From: Acidimicrobiales bacterium
GTDB lineage: Bacteria > Actinomycetota > Acidimicrobiia > Acidimicrobiales > RAAP-2
Direction: 5' to 3'
DNA: 5,177 nucleotides
Assembly: GCA_017882985.1 (NCBI GenBank)
Contig: JADGOK010000095.1
Span: forward strand, 1 to 5,177
Both the position numbers and the translations under genes were made by a program. Position 1 is the stretch's first letter, and each line of letters opens with the position of its first letter. Below are positions 4,748 through 5,177 of the stretch, piece after piece. The notes beneath the pieces are model-generated. The model was not told the DNA's origin and searched no databases. It was given only the letters and a program-made list of their open reading frames with translations.

Positions 4748-5177
4748 AGGTGATACCCAGGCGAGTGGCGAAGAACGTCAGGACGTCGTCGAGCGCTTGG
4801 CGCGTGGGTGATCCGACTGCGTCGACGTAGTCCTCGGTCAGAACCGAGTGCGCTGATGGCTTGTAGCCCCAGGGATTTCCCGCCGAGGAGTCAATCTCCA
4901 CCGCGATGAAGTTCTCGCCCAGCTCACCGTGCAGTCTCGCGAAACGCTCGGTGGGCGACTTCTTGTCATTAGAGAACCGTAGGCCCATCAGGCAGAGACC
5001 GTCGTCAGTGCGTCGCTTGACCGCGAGGAGGTCCTCGTCAGAGATGTCGATCGATCCGCGTCGCTTGGCATCGACCGCGAACGGCAGCGAAGGTTGGCTG
5101 AGGACGGGCGCGACGACCGTCGCGTCCACACTCATCGCGAGCGCGAAGCCGCCGGTGAGGCACATTCCTATGGCGCC
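4737..5177 (-). CDS. Dienelactone hydrolase family protein, C-terminal part
   Basis: The last 146 residues of an alpha/beta hydrolase of the dienelactone hydrolase family; the start lies beyond the right edge. The visible frame opens with GAIGMCLTGGFALA, the nucleophile elbow, in which the cysteine (codon 5160-5162) is the likely nucleophile. GLRFSNDKKSP then holds the probable acidic residue (codon 4965-4967), and SAHSVLT holds the probable catalytic histidine (codon 4848-4850). All three triad positions are therefore present in order. The family hydrolyses dienelactone in chlorocatechol breakdown and many other esters, so the substrate is open. The ATG at 5163-5165 is inside the elbow motif and is not the true start. 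Roughly 100 N-terminal residues are probably missing. The gene ends with TAG and converges on the TetR gene. Confidence 0.88.
   Translation of the reverse strand, partial: GAIGMCLTGGFALAMSVDATVVAPVLSQPSLPFAVDAKRRGSIDISDEDLLAVKRRTDDGLCLMGLRFSNDKKSPTERFARLHGELGENFIAVEIDSSAGNPWGYKPSAHSVLTEDYVDAVGSPTRQALDDVLTFFATRLGITSSQ

Noticed and set aside
5163..5165. ATG as the start of the dienelactone hydrolase gene
   Set aside because: The frame stays open to the window edge and the codons before it (GAIG) belong to the conserved nucleophile elbow, so this methionine is internal.
1..5177. CRISPR array, tRNA, rRNA, insertion sequence, phage or defence-system genes
   Set aside because: No regularly spaced repeats, no tRNA-like cloverleaf noticed, no transposase or integrase motifs, and all genes are explained by common enzyme or regulator families.

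Overview
The window looks like ordinary chromosomal DNA from a GC-rich bacterium (roughly 60% GC by eye). It is most likely an actinomycete, possibly Acidimicrobiia-like. The protein families are typical of actinobacteria: a DUF664-type DinB protein, a PNPOx-like flavoprotein, a RimJ/RimL-type GNAT, an APH-fold kinase, an atypical SDR beside a TetR regulator, and a dienelactone hydrolase. Most starts also look leaderless, which is common in that phylum. The phylum is an inference; no rRNA or marker gene is present.

Layout. Bases 1-145 hold an intergenic edge with inverted repeats and a promoter. Four plus-strand genes follow in a tight row: DinB/DUF664 (146-685), PNPOx family (812-1369), GNAT acetyltransferase (1401-2015) and APH-family phosphotransferase (2066-2956). 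They are not clearly an operon, because each start codon has its own -10-like hexamer ending 5-8 nt upstream. A minus-strand NAD(P)-binding atypical SDR/epimerase (2961-3902) converges on the kinase gene with 4 bp between stops. It is divergent from a TetR regulator (4023-4718) across a 120-bp region holding two copies of a palindrome (GAGAGCACTGCTCTC and a variant). The TetR gene converges on a minus-strand dienelactone hydrolase (4737-5177) that is cut by the right edge.

How the parts fit. The SDR and TetR genes form a plausible local circuit: one repressor, two operators, two divergent promoters. One operator lies over the predicted SDR transcription start and the other lies between the two promoters. 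The four plus-strand enzymes all belong to families that modify small molecules or bind cofactors, but nothing shows that they share a pathway.

The most notable signal is not a new system but a start-site architecture. All five plus-strand genes have a -10-like box 5-8 nt before the start, no Shine-Dalgarno, and an in-frame stop just upstream with no alternative start between. The only complete minus-strand gene has a 5' leader and a clear AAAGGA ribosome site, and it is also the gene with the operators. I see no CRISPR array, tRNA, rRNA, insertion sequence, phage gene or recognisable defence system.
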